Below are positions 8,038 through 16,206 of a stretch of DNA of 31,875 nt, piece after piece. The stretch is from RGIG3102 sp964525015 (GTDB taxonomy: Bacteria > Bacillota > Clostridia > Oscillospirales > Ruminococcaceae). The stretch is from positions 1-31,875 of the forward strand of contig CAZGFY010000024.1 of assembly GCA_964525015.1 (NCBI GenBank), written 5' to 3'. The notes beneath the pieces were generated by a model, which was not told the DNA's origin, did no database searches, and was given only the letters and a program-made list of their open reading frames with translations. Position 1 is the first letter of the stretch. Each line of letters opens with the position of its first letter. Made by a program: the position numbers and the translations under genes.

Positions 8038-8472
8038 ATGAAATATGAACTACACGCAAATTTATTAACTGGCAATTCAATGATTGATTTACAGCATAAG
8101 GAGCTATTTCGTCGAATAAATGACTTAATGCAGGCTTGTTCTGAAGGTAGAGGAAGGGCGCACATTAAAACGATGTATTATTTTTTGGAAAACTATATAA
8201 TTGATCACTTTAAAGATGAAGAGGATTTACAAGAAATAGTTGAGTTTAATGAAATTACATTTCATAAAAACACACATTTGTACATTCATAAGTTGTGCAA
8301 AAAAACAGGCGAAGATTTAATCAAAGAAGGCGCTACGATTAAAACTTTATCAGGGCTTAATAATCTAGTTAGCACTTTGATTAATCATGTTAAATATGAA
8401 GATAATAAAATCGCAGTGTTTATAAAAGAAAAAAATAAAGAGTATGAAAGTTTTAAAATTATATGTGATTAA
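8038..8472 (+). CDS. Bacteriohemerythrin-like protein
   Basis: A four-helix-bundle di-iron protein that binds O2 or senses it. Metal-ligand motifs are present in order: IDLQHKEL (H20), DHFKDEE, FHKNTHLYIH and NHVKYEDNK, matching the H...HxxxE...HxxxH...HxxxxD pattern. With ATG 8038 the protein has 144 residues, normal for single-domain forms. This start has AAAAAGGAG (8022-8030) seven bases away; the in-frame ATG at 7999 lacks a ribosome binding site. It stands alone, with a shared terminator between it and rnpB. In an anaerobe a role in oxygen scavenging or sensing is likely, which is inference from the family. Confidence 0.9.
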   Translation: MKYELHANLLTGNSMIDLQHKELFRRINDLMQACSEGRGRAHIKTMYYFLENYIIDHFKDEEDLQEIVEFNEITFHKNTHLYIHKLCKKTGEDLIKEGATIKTLSGLNNLVSTLINHVKYEDNKIAVFIKEKNKEYESFKIICD

Positions 8473-8517
8473 AAAAGTGGGGACGAATATAAAATTCGCT
8501 CCCACTAATTTTTTTAT
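8471..8517. terminator. Bidirectional terminator between hemerythrin gene and rnpB
   Basis: AGTGGGGACGAAT (8476-8488) pairs, with two mismatches, with ATTCGCTCCCACT (8494-8506). An A run lies before it and a T run after it, so it serves both convergent transcripts. Confidence 0.85.
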
Positions 8518-8521
8518 TAAA

Positions 8522-8856
8522 ACGAGTAAACCGTAAGCCGGGTTCTGTATTAAACGACGATCTATCTAGGCCAAACATTACTGTATGGCTCATGCCACCT
8601 CCTGAGAGCTGCAGGACACATATGCTCTACTGTCGGGTGTTGCTTTGGATAAGGTTTACATAGCCATATTATCTCTAATATGCTGGTGAGCTCTTACCTC
8701 GCCTTTCCATCCTTACCTAATAAATTAGGCGGTTTATTTCTGTTGCACTATCTCTAAGGTCGCCCTCGGCTGACGTTATCAGCTATCCTTGTCCTGTAAA
8801 GCCCGGACTTTCCTCATAGCCTTAAAAAAGACTACGCCGCCGTATGGTTTACTCGT
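8522..8856 (-). ncRNA. rnpB: RNase P RNA (type A)
   Basis: Catalytic RNA of ribonuclease P, which matures tRNA 5' ends. On the minus strand it starts ACGAGTAAACC and ends GGTTTACTCGT, which pair as P1. The hallmark GAGGAAAGTCCGGGC follows near the 5' end. ACAGAAATAAACCGCC, the GGTAAGGATGGAAAGGCG stretch and GGTAAGAGCTCACC are typical of the type A fold. The 3' part contains CAGAACCCGGCTTA. Length is about 335 bases. The exact ends are set from the P1 pairing. Confidence 0.96.
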
Positions 8857-8916
8857 GTTAATTGTAATTTGCATATTGCAAAGCTAATATGATAAAATAA
8901 AATGATTAGCCTAAGT

Positions 8917-8945
8917 ATTATACTACATATTAACTTAATTTACAA
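8917..8945 (-). promoter_or_regulatory. Promoter of rnpB
   Basis: On the minus strand TTGTAA (8945-8940), 17 bases, TATAAT (8922-8917). Transcription would start near 8910, leaving a leader of about 54 bases before mature RNase P RNA. Confidence 0.7.
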
Positions 8946-8979
8946 ATAAAATTTTTAAATATTAAAAAAGGAGGATTTT

Positions 8980-9855
8980 ATGTATTTAGAATATATAGTG
9001 AAAAAAGAAGAAGAAAACACTCGACTTAATATTTTTCTAAGAGAAAAAGGAATTTCCCTAGCTCATATAAAAAGAATGAAGTTTATTGAAGATGGAATTC
9101 TAGTTGAGAATAAAAAACAAAATACAGATTATATTTTATCAGAAAATCAAACGGTAAAAATCCTTTTAAATATAAAAGAAGAAAAAGAAACAACAGTTAT
9201 TTCAGAGGATATAAAATTAGAAATTCTATATGAGGATGAACATTTGATAGTTATTAATAAACCTTATGGTATGCCTATTCACCCATCATTAAATCATCCA
9301 AAGGGAACTTTAGCAAATGCATTCGTTGGATATTTTGAAAAAAAAGGAGAAAAAAGAATAGCAAGGATAATTAACCGTTTAGATAAAAACACATCGGGTC
9401 TAGTTTTAATAGCTAAAGATGCCTATTCAGCGCAGTGGTTTAAACATAGGGTGGAAAAAAGCTACTATGCTATTGTAAAAGGAGAAATCGGAAACAATAT
9501 GGGCGTAATAGAAGAGCCTATTGCAAGAATGGGGGATAGTATTATAACAAGGTGTGTTGATAAAAATGGGCAGTGGGCAAAAACTGAATATCAAGTGATT
9601 GAGAAAAATAAGGAGTATTCCTATCTTAAAATAAAACTACACACAGGCAGAACGCACCAAATAAGGGTTCATTTTAGCTATATAAATCATCCTTTAATTG
9701 GTGATGATATGTATGGAGAAAAAAGCAATATAATCAATAGGCACGCTTTGCATTGTAAAGAGCTTATTTTTACAAAAGTTAACAGCGAGGAAATTATAAA
9801 AGTTGTGAGTGAATTGCCAAATGATATGAAAAACTTATTAAATGCGTTTAAATAG
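8980..9855 (+). CDS. RluA-family RNA pseudouridine synthase
   Basis: Converts specific uridines in rRNA (or tRNA) to pseudouridine. An S4-like RNA-binding domain covers about residues 12-62, and the RluA catalytic domain runs from about residue 78 to the end. The active-site motif RLDKNTSGLV has the catalytic Asp at residue 135, and GRTHQIRVH is seen near residue 223. The 291-residue length fits the RluA/RluD group. AAAAAGGAGG precedes the ATG. It is divergent from rnpB. The target uridine cannot be inferred. Confidence 0.93.
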   Translation: MYLEYIVKKEEENTRLNIFLREKGISLAHIKRMKFIEDGILVENKKQNTDYILSENQTVKILLNIKEEKETTVISEDIKLEILYEDEHLIVINKPYGMPIHPSLNHPKGTLANAFVGYFEKKGEKRIARIINRLDKNTSGLVLIAKDAYSAQWFKHRVEKSYYAIVKGEIGNNMGVIEEPIARMGDSIITRCVDKNGQWAKTEYQVIEKNKEYSYLKIKLHTGRTHQIRVHFSYINHPLIGDDMYGEKSNIINRHALHCKELIFTKVNSEEIIKVVSELPNDMKNLLNAFK

Positions 9856-9908
9856 TTACAAAGATATAACATTACAAAGGGGATTTTGTGAAAAAAACTA
9901 CAATTGCC

Positions 9909-9937
9909 TTGAAAAAAATGCCGAAAAACTGTATAAT
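9909..9937 (+). promoter_or_regulatory. Promoter of the M23 peptidase gene
   Basis: TTGAAA (9909-9914), 17 bases, TATAAT (9932-9937). The untranslated leader is about 75 bases and holds a small GTAAGC/GCTTAT dyad just after the start site. Confidence 0.85.
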
Positions 9938-10021
9938 CTATTGATGTAAGCATTTTGCTTATTACTAACTAATTAATAATTTTTATAAATTTAGATACTG
10001 AAAGGGGAATATTCAAGGTCA

Positions 10022-11755
10022 ATGAGGTTTTTCAATATACTAAAACATAGAATAAATACAGATATTAAAGATAAAGTTGAGAAAAAAGGCTTGAAAAAGT
10101 TTTTAGAAGATTTTTTTTATAAAACAGGAACAACGGTTGAAGTTTACTTTATAGATATAATAAAAATGCTATTTAGGCTTTTAGGAAAGGGATTAGATTT
10201 TCTTATTTTAGGCTTAAAAGGAATTAAAAAATTCTTTGGAAGATTTTTTGGAGCAATTTTAGACGATTTAGGAGAGCCGATTGAAAAAATAGGTGCTACA
10301 ATTAGAAAATTCAAGGCTACTTTTGCAAGGGAAAAAGAACAAAGTAATAGCTTTAAAGGCGTTTTTGCAGCTATTAGCTATATCTTTAAAGGTTTTTTTA
10401 AGAATAAAAAACTTGTAGGAAGATTATTTGGATACATAGTTCCAACGCTAACTATTTGCATATTTTCAGCTGTTGTAATATCAGAATTATCAAATGATTA
10501 TGCTATCGATGTTTTAATGGATGGCGAAATTATAGGAAGGGTTGAGAATTATTCAACTATTGATAAAGCAGATGCGATTATTCAAAATCAATTAGTTTCA
10601 ACTTCTAATCAAGAATGGAATCCAGAAACAGAAATTAAATTAATCACTCTTTCAAACGATGGCACGGATGAAGTTATTACAGAGAGAGAGCTTGCAAATA
10701 ACATATTAAACTCTTCATCTCAAAATATAGTTTCGGCAACAGGGCTTTATGTTGACGGAGAATTTTATGGGGCAACCGAAGGTGGAGAAGAATTAAACCA
10801 AACAATTGATAGTATGCTAGAGCCATATCAAAATGGTGCTGAAAATAGAACAGTTAGCTTTGTTCAAGATGTTTCGATTGTTGAAGGGGTATTTTTCCAA
10901 GATAGTATAAAAGACGAAGGCGATATGCTAGAAATGATAACTGGCGAAGTTAGTGGTGAAAAATGGTATTACGCAGTTTCAGGAGATTCCCCATCAGCGA
11001 TGGCACAAAAAAATGGTATTACACTATCAACTTTATATCAGTTAAATCCACATCTTGAAAATGGTGGAAGTCTGCAAATTGGAGATGCAGTGCTAGTTGG
11101 AGCATCTGTTCCATTTTTACAAGTTAAATACGTTGAAACAGAAGTTCGTGAGCAGATAGTTCCTCATGATAGTGTTAGAGAAAACAATAATACTATGAAT
11201 TTTAATACTTCAAAAATATCTCAAGCAGGTGTTGATGGAGTTAATGAGCTTTTAGTTGAAGTTGAATACATAGACGGTATAGCTGTTAAAGAAACAGTAC
11301 TAAGTACAACTGTTATAAGTGAGCCAGTAACTGAAATTACTCAGGTAGGTACATTATGGAATGGCGTTGTTATGGAGCCAGGCAGTGGCGTTTATCTATG
11401 GCCAACTACAAACTTTAGATGGTCAAGAGGATTTACAGGACAGTATCCAGCACATAATGGTATCGATTTAGCGGCTCCTTATGGAACTCCGATTGTTGCA
11501 GTTGACTCAGGTATAGTTGTTGATGCCGCTTATTCAGCTGGTGGCTATGGATGGCACGTTGAAATTCAGCATGCAAATGGATACCAAACTCTATATGCTC
11601 ACTGTTCATCATTAGCAGTTGGCGTTGGCCAAAGCGTACAGCAAGGACAGATAGTTGCATATATTGGCTCAACAGGATGGTCAACTGGTAATCATATTCA
11701 CTTTGAAGTGAAATCAGGCAGTTATAGATACGATCCATTAGCATTTTTACCATAG
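10022..11755 (+). CDS. Membrane-anchored LysM/G5/M23 peptidoglycan endopeptidase
   Basis: A probable wall hydrolase cutting peptide cross-links of peptidoglycan. The 577 residues hold a basic N-terminal region (1-135) with amphipathic or weakly hydrophobic stretches, a transmembrane segment near 137-158, a LysM-like repeat at about 325-368 (ending LQIGDAVLVG), a G5-like segment at about 370-445, and a C-terminal M23 domain. Zinc ligands are visible as H478-N-G-I-D482 and H558-I-H560, with YAH between them. AAAGGGG lies 14 bases before the ATG and a weak AAGG lies nearer; no other in-frame start exists. The long pre-membrane region is uncommon for this family. The extracellular location of the catalytic domain is inferred from topology. 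Confidence 0.92.
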   Translation: MRFFNILKHRINTDIKDKVEKKGLKKFLEDFFYKTGTTVEVYFIDIIKMLFRLLGKGLDFLILGLKGIKKFFGRFFGAILDDLGEPIEKIGATIRKFKATFAREKEQSNSFKGVFAAISYIFKGFFKNKKLVGRLFGYIVPTLTICIFSAVVISELSNDYAIDVLMDGEIIGRVENYSTIDKADAIIQNQLVSTSNQEWNPETEIKLITLSNDGTDEVITERELANNILNSSSQNIVSATGLYVDGEFYGATEGGEELNQTIDSMLEPYQNGAENRTVSFVQDVSIVEGVFFQDSIKDEGDMLEMITGEVSGEKWYYAVSGDSPSAMAQKNGITLSTLYQLNPHLENGGSLQIGDAVLVGASVPFLQVKYVETEVREQIVPHDSVRENNNTMNFNTSKISQAGVDGVNELLVEVEYIDGIAVKETVLSTTVISEPVTEITQVGTLWNGVVMEPGSGVYLWPTTNFRWSRGFTGQYPAHNGIDLAAPYGTPIVAVDSGIVVDAAYSAGGYGWHVEIQHANGYQTLYAHCSSLAVGVGQSVQQGQIVAYIGSTGWSTGNHIHFEVKSGSYRYDPLAFLP

Positions 11756-11776
11756 ATATAAATAAAGTATATATTA

Positions 11777-11837
11777 TTAGTTTTTAGTTATTGCAAAGCA
11801 ATATTTCGGCAATACTTCTTGCCGAAATAAAAACTAA
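11777..11837. other. Three-way-junction palindrome between M23 gene and murA
   Basis: An outer 10-bp stem, TTAGTTTTTA (11777-11786) with TAAAAACTAA (11828-11837), encloses two hairpins: TATTGC-AAA-GCAATA (11789-11803) and TTTCGGCAA-TACTTC-TTGCCGAAA (11804-11827). Base pairing is exact. No T run follows on the plus strand, so this is not a simple terminator, although it could block transcription. It can fold on either strand. Confidence 0.7.
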
Positions 11838-11872
11838 AATTTATATTATTATAAAGATAATATAAATAAGTA

Positions 11873-11900
11873 TTTACAAAACTATAAGCTGTGGTATAAT
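11873..11900 (+). promoter_or_regulatory. Promoter of murA
   Basis: TTTACA (11873-11878), 16 bases, TATAAT (11895-11900). A second TATAAT at 11950-11955 has no good -35 box. Confidence 0.65.
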
Positions 11901-12009
11901 ATAAGTTGGTTAAATATTAAATTATATGTTTATTTAATAAAGATTTGTGTATAATACAAAATATAGATAAAAATAAATGCAAAAAAAATTGTGTTTAAGG
12001 AGAAAAAAT

Positions 12010-13296
12010 TTGGAAAAATTTATTATAAATGGGGGAGCTCCTTTAAAAGGAGAGGTTACAATTAGTGGATTTAAAAATGCTGCTGTTGCAATTCTTCCAG
12101 CTACTGTTTTAGCGAATGATGTTTGTATATTAGAAAATGTACCAAATATTAGTGATATAAATCAAGAAATTGATATTTTAAAGGCTTTAGGAGCTAAGGT
12201 TAAGAGATTATCTTCGCAAGCATTAGAAATTGATACTTCAACAATTGATATCACAGAAGTACCACTTGATTTAGGTATTAAAATGAGAGCATCATATTAT
12301 TTTCTAGGTAGTTTATTATCTCGCTTTGGCGATGCTACATCTCCAATGCCTGGTGGATGTGATTTAGGAGCAAGACCAATTGACCAGCATTTAAAAGCAT
12401 TTACAGCGCTTGGGGCTGATAATTCAATGGACTATGCAATGATTAATATTAAAAGCGAAAAACTAGTCGCAGCTCATGTTTTCTTTGATACAATTTCAGT
12501 TGGAGCGACTATTAATGCTATGCTAGCAGCAGTAATGGCTGACGGCACAACTGTTCTGGAAAATGTTGCAAAAGAGCCACACATCGTTGACGTTGCAAAC
12601 TTTTTAAATACAATGGGTGCAGATGTTAGAGGCGCTGGCACTGACGTTATTAAAATTCACGGTGTTAAAAAAATGCATGGTGCTACCTATTCAATAGTTC
12701 CAGACCAAATTGAAGCTGGAACATTTATGATAGCAGCAGCTGCAACAAAGGGCGATATTACAATCAAAAATGTTATACCAAAGCATTTAGAACCTATAAC
12801 TTCAAAACTTAAAGATATGGGTGTTAATATAGAAGAATTCGATGACTCAATAAGAATTTCAGGCGATGGTGTGTATCAAAGCACAAATGTAAAAACGATG
12901 CCTCACCCAGGCTTTCCAACCGATTTACAGCCAGTAATGGGGGTTTTACTAAGCCTTGCTAACGGAACATCAATTGTTACAGAAGGCATATGGGATTCAA
13001 GATTTAGATACTGTGATGAGCTTATTAAAATGGGTGCAAATATCCAAGTTGAAGGTAAGGTTGCAGTTTTTGAAGGTGTTGAAAAATTAGGTCCTGCACC
13101 AGTTATTGCAACCGATTTAAGAGCAGGAGCAGCCCTAGTTATCGCAGCTTTAACAGTGAGTGGACAAAGTGAAATCAGTCAAATTTCACATGTTGAAAGA
13201 GGATATGTTGATATCGTTAATAAAATCAAATCTTTAGGTGGGGATATGCAAAAGGTTGTTATTCCAGATAAAACACAATTAAAATCAGCTTACTAA
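12010..13296 (+). CDS. murA: UDP-N-acetylglucosamine 1-carboxyvinyltransferase
   Basis: First committed step of peptidoglycan synthesis: transfer of enolpyruvate from PEP to UDP-GlcNAc in the cytoplasm. The catalytic loop PGGCDLGARPIDQH is present with the Cys at residue 117, the residue fosfomycin attacks. K22 in SGFKNA is the conserved substrate lysine. The start is TTG 12010, seven bases after AAGGAG (11997-12002), which gives the family N-terminus MEKFIINGG. The upstream in-frame ATG at 11977 has no ribosome binding site and adds 11 atypical residues. Length is 428. Firmicutes often have two paralogues (MurA and MurZ), so this may be either. Confidence 0.96.
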   Translation: MEKFIINGGAPLKGEVTISGFKNAAVAILPATVLANDVCILENVPNISDINQEIDILKALGAKVKRLSSQALEIDTSTIDITEVPLDLGIKMRASYYFLGSLLSRFGDATSPMPGGCDLGARPIDQHLKAFTALGADNSMDYAMINIKSEKLVAAHVFFDTISVGATINAMLAAVMADGTTVLENVAKEPHIVDVANFLNTMGADVRGAGTDVIKIHGVKKMHGATYSIVPDQIEAGTFMIAAAATKGDITIKNVIPKHLEPITSKLKDMGVNIEEFDDSIRISGDGVYQSTNVKTMPHPGFPTDLQPVMGVLLSLANGTSIVTEGIWDSRFRYCDELIKMGANIQVEGKVAVFEGVEKLGPAPVIATDLRAGAALVIAALTVSGQSEISQISHVERGYVDIVNKIKSLGGDMQKVVIPDKTQLKSAY

Positions 13297-13298
13297 TA

Positions 13299-13331
13299 AA
13301 AACAGGCAAGGGAGGAACTCTTGCCTGTTTT
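13299..13331 (+). terminator. murA terminator
   Basis: AAAACAGGCAAG (13299-13310) pairs exactly with CTTGCCTGTTTT (13320-13331) across a 9-base loop. Confidence 0.88.
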
Positions 13332-13380
13332 AACGATTAAAATGAATCTATTGTTAAAAATGGATAGAAAGGCAGTATAA

Positions 13381-14172
13381 ATGGCAAATTACATTTCGCT
13401 TTACTCAGGCTCTTCTGGGAATTGCTCAGTTATAGAAGAAAACGGAAAATTTATTTTAATAGATGTAGGAAAATCTGCACGCCAAACGAATACTGCATTA
13501 AAAAGTATTGGGCTTGATAATAAAAATTTACAAGGGATATTTATAAGCCACGAACATCAAGATCATATTGCTGGATTAAAAGTGTTTTTAAAAAATTTAG
13601 ATGTGCCAGTGTATTCAAATGCATTTTCCCTAAACTACATACAAAAAAATGATTTAATACCCCCGCATATAAAAACATACGACACAGTTTTTAGTGGAGT
13701 TGAAATAGGGGATTTATTTATTAAAGGATTTGAAACTCCACATGATTCAGATGCTTGTACAGGATTTCGTGTTTTTTCAAAAAAAGGCAGTTCGATGGCA
13801 CTTGCAACAGACCTTGGAAGTGTTACAGATGAAGTTTATAATAATTTAAAAGGAAATGATTTAGTTGTTTTAGAGTCTAATTATGATGAAAATATGCTTC
13901 TAGCTGGGGAATATCCATATTTTTTAAAAAGAAGAATTTTATCAGATAACGGACACTTATCTAATTTGCAAGCAAGCGAAACAGCATTAAAATTAATTAA
14001 AGATGGATTATCAAATTTAAGATTTTGTCATCTATCCAATAATAATAATTTGCCCTCGCTTGCACTATCTCAGCTTGCAAGCCTTGCACATCAAAAAGGA
14101 ATAAAGATAGATAATGAGATTAAAGTTTCGGTGAATATTAGAAATGATATATCTTTAAAAATTGAATTTTAA
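13381..14172 (+). CDS. WalJ/YycJ-like metallo-beta-lactamase-fold hydrolase
   Basis: An MBL-fold hydrolase of the YycJ/WalJ group, thought to act as a nuclease or phosphodiesterase linked to wall and DNA processes. The metal-binding motif H57-E-H59-Q-D61-H62 is clear. Further ligands are the Asp in ATDLG (about residue 142) and the His in NGHLSN (about residue 194). The N-terminus YISLYSGSSGNC is typical of the group. The 263-residue length is normal. It is followed after 13 bases by rlmH; walJ and rlmH are often close together in Firmicutes. No two-component walRK genes lie in the window. Confidence 0.88.
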   Translation: MANYISLYSGSSGNCSVIEENGKFILIDVGKSARQTNTALKSIGLDNKNLQGIFISHEHQDHIAGLKVFLKNLDVPVYSNAFSLNYIQKNDLIPPHIKTYDTVFSGVEIGDLFIKGFETPHDSDACTGFRVFSKKGSSMALATDLGSVTDEVYNNLKGNDLVVLESNYDENMLLAGEYPYFLKRRILSDNGHLSNLQASETALKLIKDGLSNLRFCHLSNNNNLPSLALSQLASLAHQKGIKIDNEIKVSVNIRNDISLKIEF

Positions 14173-14185
14173 AAGGAAGATTTAA

Positions 14186-14671
14186 ATGCTGAATATTACA
14201 ATAATTGCAATGGGAAAAACGCATAAAGGATTTATGCAAGATGGCTGCAATGAATACATTAAAAGACTAAAATCACTTTGCAATTTAAAAATTATTGAAA
14301 TAGATGATGAAACCAATCTTAATAAAAATATAAATGATACGATAATTGAGAAAACTTTGGAAAAAGAGGCGAAAAAAATAATAGCAAGTATTCCAAAACA
14401 AAGCTATGTTATAAGTCTTTGCATTGAAGGCAAACAAATTTCAAGCGAAGATTTAGCAGAAATTTTAAAAGAAAAGCCAGTTCAAGGATATTCTAATATA
14501 ACTTTTATTATTGGCTCTAGCCATGGACTAGCTAAAGAAGTGAAGAATCTTAGCGATTTTAAAATGTCGTTTTCAAAAATGACATTCCCACATCAACTAG
14601 CTAGAATGATAGCTCTAGAACAAATTTATAGAGGGTTTTGTATAAATAATAATATCAAGTATCATAAATAA
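14186..14671 (+). CDS. rlmH: 23S rRNA (pseudouridine1915-N3)-methyltransferase
   Basis: SPOUT-class methyltransferase that uses S-adenosylmethionine to methylate pseudouridine 1915 in helix 69 of 23S rRNA. The knot motif FIIGSSHGL lies near residues 112-120, and the C-terminal signature HQLARMIALEQIYRGF plus the YHK tail are characteristic. Length is 161 residues, against about 159 in the family. AAAAGGAAG precedes the ATG. It is probably cotranscribed with the MBL hydrolase gene. Confidence 0.97.
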   Translation: MLNITIIAMGKTHKGFMQDGCNEYIKRLKSLCNLKIIEIDDETNLNKNINDTIIEKTLEKEAKKIIASIPKQSYVISLCIEGKQISSEDLAEILKEKPVQGYSNITFIIGSSHGLAKEVKNLSDFKMSFSKMTFPHQLARMIALEQIYRGFCINNNIKYHK

Positions 14672-14706
14672 AAAATGCAGATTACGAAGTAATCTGCATT
14701 TTTTTA
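14671..14706. terminator. Bidirectional terminator between rlmH and the SARP-like gene
   Basis: AAAAATGCAGATTAC (14671-14685), loop GAA, and GTAATCTGCATTTTTTT form a 15-bp stem with A and T runs on the two sides. It overlaps the stop codons of both convergent genes. Confidence 0.93.
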
Positions 14707-15903
14707 ATCTGTTAATTCCACAATATGAAAATTTAATTTAAATTTTGAATTTTCTGGGAAAGAGTAGTAAAAACTTTGAACTCTTTTCATTACCATTCTG
14801 CCAGCTTCATATGTTTCAATGCTAGGAAGAATTAATGTAAATTGATTTGGGCTATATCTTGAAATAGTATCACCAGTACGAAGATTAACTTGAAGAAGAT
14901 TTCTTAGGTTTTTCATCGCCTTATCCATTTCAAAAGGATCAACACTTTCAGGATCTACATCAAGCGTTCGAAGATTAACTATCGCTAAAAACATTTTTAT
15001 ATTTAATCTTTTTAGATTTCTTAAATATAAGCGATATATATCTTTGAAAATAGAGTATTCACAAACAAGAGCACCACTATAACTATCAACATTGCGAAGC
15101 TCGGTGAGAATATCATCTATATTCGCTTCAATAGGTTTTTCAACAGTGATTAATTTTTTATAAAAATCTAAAATTTCTTCATTTGGCTTTGTGCCAAGAT
15201 GATTAAAATGTAAATCTGTAACATTTTGATACTGCGATAAAGCTTCGCGATTTTTTCCTTGATTTAAAAGTGATTGCATTAATTCAAGATTTAAAGTGGT
15301 ATCAAATGGATCAATTTCTAAAGCGATTTTACAAACTCTAATAACTTCAGAAAGGTTCTCACTAGCCTTTAAAAGCTCAATATAAGCATAAACAGCTTTA
15401 AGGTATAGATTATGATAGTAATAAACTTTTGGTGTAAGCCAAGGGTTTAAAGAGGAGTTAGAAAGAAGGTGATCCCTATACATATAAAGGATATCTTCAA
15501 AAAGTGCTACGGATTCTGCTGTAAGCTGAGTTATATCATCAACTCTATTACATAAATCCTCAACATAGAAAATATCAATTTTACAATTTAATTCAGGATT
15601 CCAAGTATATGTTCCTTTTTTAGATAGAATAGCATTTTCAAGGCCATGATCTAGTAATTCTTTTCTTAAACGGCTAACTAAAGTTCGAAGTGTTCCCTCT
15701 AGACTAAAATCATCTTTTCCGTTCCATAAAACATCTATTAAATTGCTAGTTGGTATTTGACGATTTTTATTAACTAAAAGATATTCAAGAAGCATTAATT
15801 TTTTAGGTGAATGCTTAATGTTTTGTGTTATATCTTCGCCATTAATAAGTATTTTTAATTCGCCAAAAAGAAAAATTTCTGCTTGATACACGGATTTACT
15901 CAC
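14704..15903 (-). CDS. SARP/BTAD-type transcriptional regulator with degenerate GGDEF-like domain
   Basis: A 399-residue regulator in three parts. Residues 8-100 form an OmpR-like winged helix (HSPKKLMLLEYLLVNKNR, then TLRTLVSRLRKELL). Residues 105-250 form a helical BTAD domain with TPR-like repeats. Residues 268-399 resemble a GGDEF fold whose signature reads SRYSPNQF (SPNQF at 351-355), so the GGDEF active-site residues are lost. A GTG start follows AAAGGAG by seven bases. It is divergent from the filament-like operon at 16207-21228 and may regulate it. SARP-family activators bind heptamer direct repeats; such an array occurs at 31468-31538. Binding of c-di-GMP by the third domain is possible but unproven. 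Confidence 0.85.
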   Translation of the reverse strand: MSKSVYQAEIFLFGELKILINGEDITQNIKHSPKKLMLLEYLLVNKNRQIPTSNLIDVLWNGKDDFSLEGTLRTLVSRLRKELLDHGLENAILSKKGTYTWNPELNCKIDIFYVEDLCNRVDDITQLTAESVALFEDILYMYRDHLLSNSSLNPWLTPKVYYYHNLYLKAVYAYIELLKASENLSEVIRVCKIALEIDPFDTTLNLELMQSLLNQGKNREALSQYQNVTDLHFNHLGTKPNEEILDFYKKLITVEKPIEANIDDILTELRNVDSYSGALVCEYSIFKDIYRLYLRNLKRLNIKMFLAIVNLRTLDVDPESVDPFEMDKAMKNLRNLLQVNLRTGDTISRYSPNQFTLILPSIETYEAGRMVMKRVQSFYYSFPENSKFKLNFHIVELTD

Positions 15904-16206
15904 AAAGTTACTCCTTTTATTTATAATAATAGTCTTTAAAACTATAATACATAGTTTGTTATACTAGATAATTAAGTTGCATATAATTATGTTACCAAAT
16001 TATGTGCGAAAAATCAAGGGGGTAATTACAAAATGTAACAATTTTGTTTAAATTGATTGCAAAATTTTTAATATATGGATAAAATAGGTTGAAAAATTAT
16101 CACTAGTAAATATAAAGTGAAAAAACAAGTGAAATTTATAAAAAAAGGTTTATTTTTTCATATTGATATGATAAAATGATTAATGAATGTAGAGAGGTGT
16201 TTTTAA
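15904..16206. promoter_or_regulatory. Divergent control region between SARP-like gene and filament-like operon
   Basis: 303 bases without a gene. It holds two dyads, AACTAT-AATAC-ATAGTT (15940-15956) and ACAAAAT-GTAACA-ATTTTGT (16027-16046). The second contains one ATGTAAC heptamer (16033-16039), the same motif repeated at 31468-31538. No strong promoter is readable in either direction; TTGATATGATAAAATG near 16160-16175 could supply a -10 box for the lipoprotein gene. Confidence 0.45.

Noticed and set aside
9887..9943. Short frame GTG...TGA of 18 codons with AAAGGGGA upstream, before the M23 gene
   Set aside because: It spans the TTGAAA/TATAAT promoter itself, so it would not be on the transcript from that promoter, and its composition is not informative. 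A leader peptide cannot be excluded but is not supported.
11433..11753. Minus-strand open frame of 106 codons inside the M23 gene
   Set aside because: It mirrors the M23 catalytic domain on the other strand and has no start signal.
11977..12009. Upstream ATG start for murA
   Set aside because: No ribosome binding site; TTG 12010 has AAGGAG seven bases away and gives the family N-terminus.
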